Below, in pieces: positions 53,902-54,561 of a DNA stretch of 54,561 bases. Position numbers and translations under genes: made by a program. Below the pieces are notes generated by a model that was not told the DNA's origin, searched no databases, and worked only from the letters and a program-made list of their open reading frames with translations. The stretch's first letter is position 1. The number at the start of each line of letters is the position of its first letter. The stretch is from Chloroflexota bacterium (GTDB lineage Bacteria; Chloroflexota; Anaerolineae; Anaerolineales; E44-bin32), in assembly GCA_022561215.1 (NCBI GenBank), contig JADFRQ010000017.1:1-54561 (forward strand). Reading direction: 5' to 3'.

Positions 53902-54513
53902 TTAAAATCCCAGCATGCGTAATGGGGCATAGAGGATCTCAGGAAACTGGTTATCCATGTAAACCAGGAGGGCGCCCAGAACAACGATCAGCAGCAGGCA
54001 TCCGCACCCAGCCAAAAACCATGGCGAGCGCCATCGACTGACTTCTTCCTTAGCAGGCGGACTGGGAGGGGGAGATTGTATTTCGACGGGCGCAGCAGCC
54101 GATTCCGGGCGGACTACAGGCGAGGGCGGAGGCGTCTGGTCGTCGACTATTGTCGAGGCAGTTTCGACGCCAGCCGCTGGGCTCAGGACAGTCTGCGCCG
54201 CTTCAGGAGCGGCCATTTCAAAAGTTAGGGTTACCTTTTCGCTCAACCCGATCAAGTCGCCAGTATTCAATACTCGAGGGGAATCCAGTCTCTCACCATT
54301 TACAAAAACACCATTCGTCGACCCCAAATCTTCCAGGACGTATCCACCGGGGGTTCGGGTCAGGCGTGCATGCTGACGCGATACTTCTGGATCTCCCACG
54401 ACGATGTCCGTTGCGACATCCCGACCAAGCGTGGTTATTTCCTTCGTCAAATCGAATACCATGCCAGGATTTGGTCCTGTACGCACGATAAGTCGACTCT
54501 TTGAGGGTGCCAT
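53902..54513 (-). CDS. FHA-domain membrane protein
   Basis: 203 residues from ATG 54513 with GAGGAGG upstream. The FHA domain (about 5-95) has ITTLGRDVATDIVVGDPEVS, SRQHARLTRTPGG and EDLGSTNGVFVNGERLD, the conserved GR, SxxH and N residues that bind phosphothreonine. A Pro/Ser-rich linker (DQTPPPSPVVRPESAAAP) follows, and a single transmembrane helix near 168-188 (FLAGCGCLLLIVVLGALLVY). The FHA domain is cytoplasmic and could read the phosphorylation marks of a PknB-type kinase; such a kinase is at 29 kb, but no direct link is shown. Confidence 0.92.
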   Translation of the reverse strand: MAPSKSRLIVRTGPNPGMVFDLTKEITTLGRDVATDIVVGDPEVSRQHARLTRTPGGYVLEDLGSTNGVFVNGERLDSPRVLNTGDLIGLSEKVTLTFEMAAPEAAQTVLSPAAGVETASTIVDDQTPPPSPVVRPESAAAPVEIQSPPPSPPAKEEVSRWRSPWFLAGCGCLLLIVVLGALLVYMDNQFPEILYAPLRMLGF

Positions 54514-54561
54514 CCCATCCTCCTCGGTTCAATATAACGCCGCTAGTTTACAGTCTGATAG

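Noticed and set aside
1-54561. CRISPR arrays, tRNA or rRNA genes, integrases, transposases
   Set aside because: No regularly spaced repeats, cloverleaf or rRNA motifs, and no transposase or integrase signature were seen in any frame read.

Overview
The window looks like a chromosomal segment of a Chloroflexota bacterium, probably Anaerolineae. This is judged from gene content only: an AfsR-like LuxR/NB-ARC/TPR regulator, a PknB-type kinase linked to von Willebrand A and discoidin-like domains, GT39 membrane glycosyltransferases, F420-type flavin enzymes, a ChlI/ChlD-type chelatase, and dnaA, radA, clpC and an S1-type ribosomal protein on one strand. I see no rRNA, tRNA, CRISPR array, transposase or phage module.

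Layout. Positions 1-5.1 kb hold the truncated end of a radical SAM enzyme related to the tetraether synthase/MJ0619 family, a DUF2085-like membrane protein, a TauE/SafE permease, and several gene remnants (nucleotide cyclase, metallo-beta-lactamase fold, D-cysteine desulfhydrase-like, possibly a CPBP protease). Positions 5.5-12.2 kb carry intact genes: a Cys/Met-metabolism PLP enzyme, two convergent GT39-type glycosyltransferases and an S10 serine carboxypeptidase. Positions 12.4-17.1 kb are a dense graveyard of at least six consecutive decayed genes, all on the plus strand: AadA-like nucleotidyltransferase, UGT-like glycosyltransferase, MarR regulator, LLM flavin oxidoreductase, BNR-repeat protein and NADPH-FMN reductase. 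Positions 17.6-33.3 kb return to accessory genes, mostly intact: FMO-like oxidoreductase, nitroreductase, AfsR-like regulator (one-base break), EamA-like protein, ASCH protein (one-base break), a lipoprotein overlapping a membrane-anchored PL1 lyase, a methyltransferase, pirin, the kinase-vWA gene (frame break), a SUKH-like protein and a deazaflavin-dependent nitroreductase.

Positions 33.4-54.5 kb are housekeeping and signalling: dnaA, radA, clpC and the S1-type gene on the minus strand; a divergent chelatase gene whose ATPase and vWA halves lie in different frames joined at a run of nine A; an RNase H-like exonuclease; a receiver-GAF-PAS-histidine kinase next to a receiver-GAF protein that lacks the phosphoacceptor aspartate; a DnaJ-type co-chaperone; an HtrA-type protease; a coiled-coil membrane protein; Hsp20; a small membrane protein; and an FHA-domain membrane protein. 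ClpC, the DnaJ-type protein, HtrA and Hsp20 give this end a protein-quality-control flavour.

The most interesting signals are: (i) the A9 frameshift site in the chelatase gene, which fits programmed -1 frameshifting or transcriptional slippage yielding two subunits from one gene; (ii) the kinase/vWA break, which sits on a CTTT preceded by a perfect AGGAGG; (iii) the atypical receiver; (iv) the block of consecutive pseudogenes; and (v) the Tes-like radical SAM enzyme. All calls come from reading the sequence; no database search was run.
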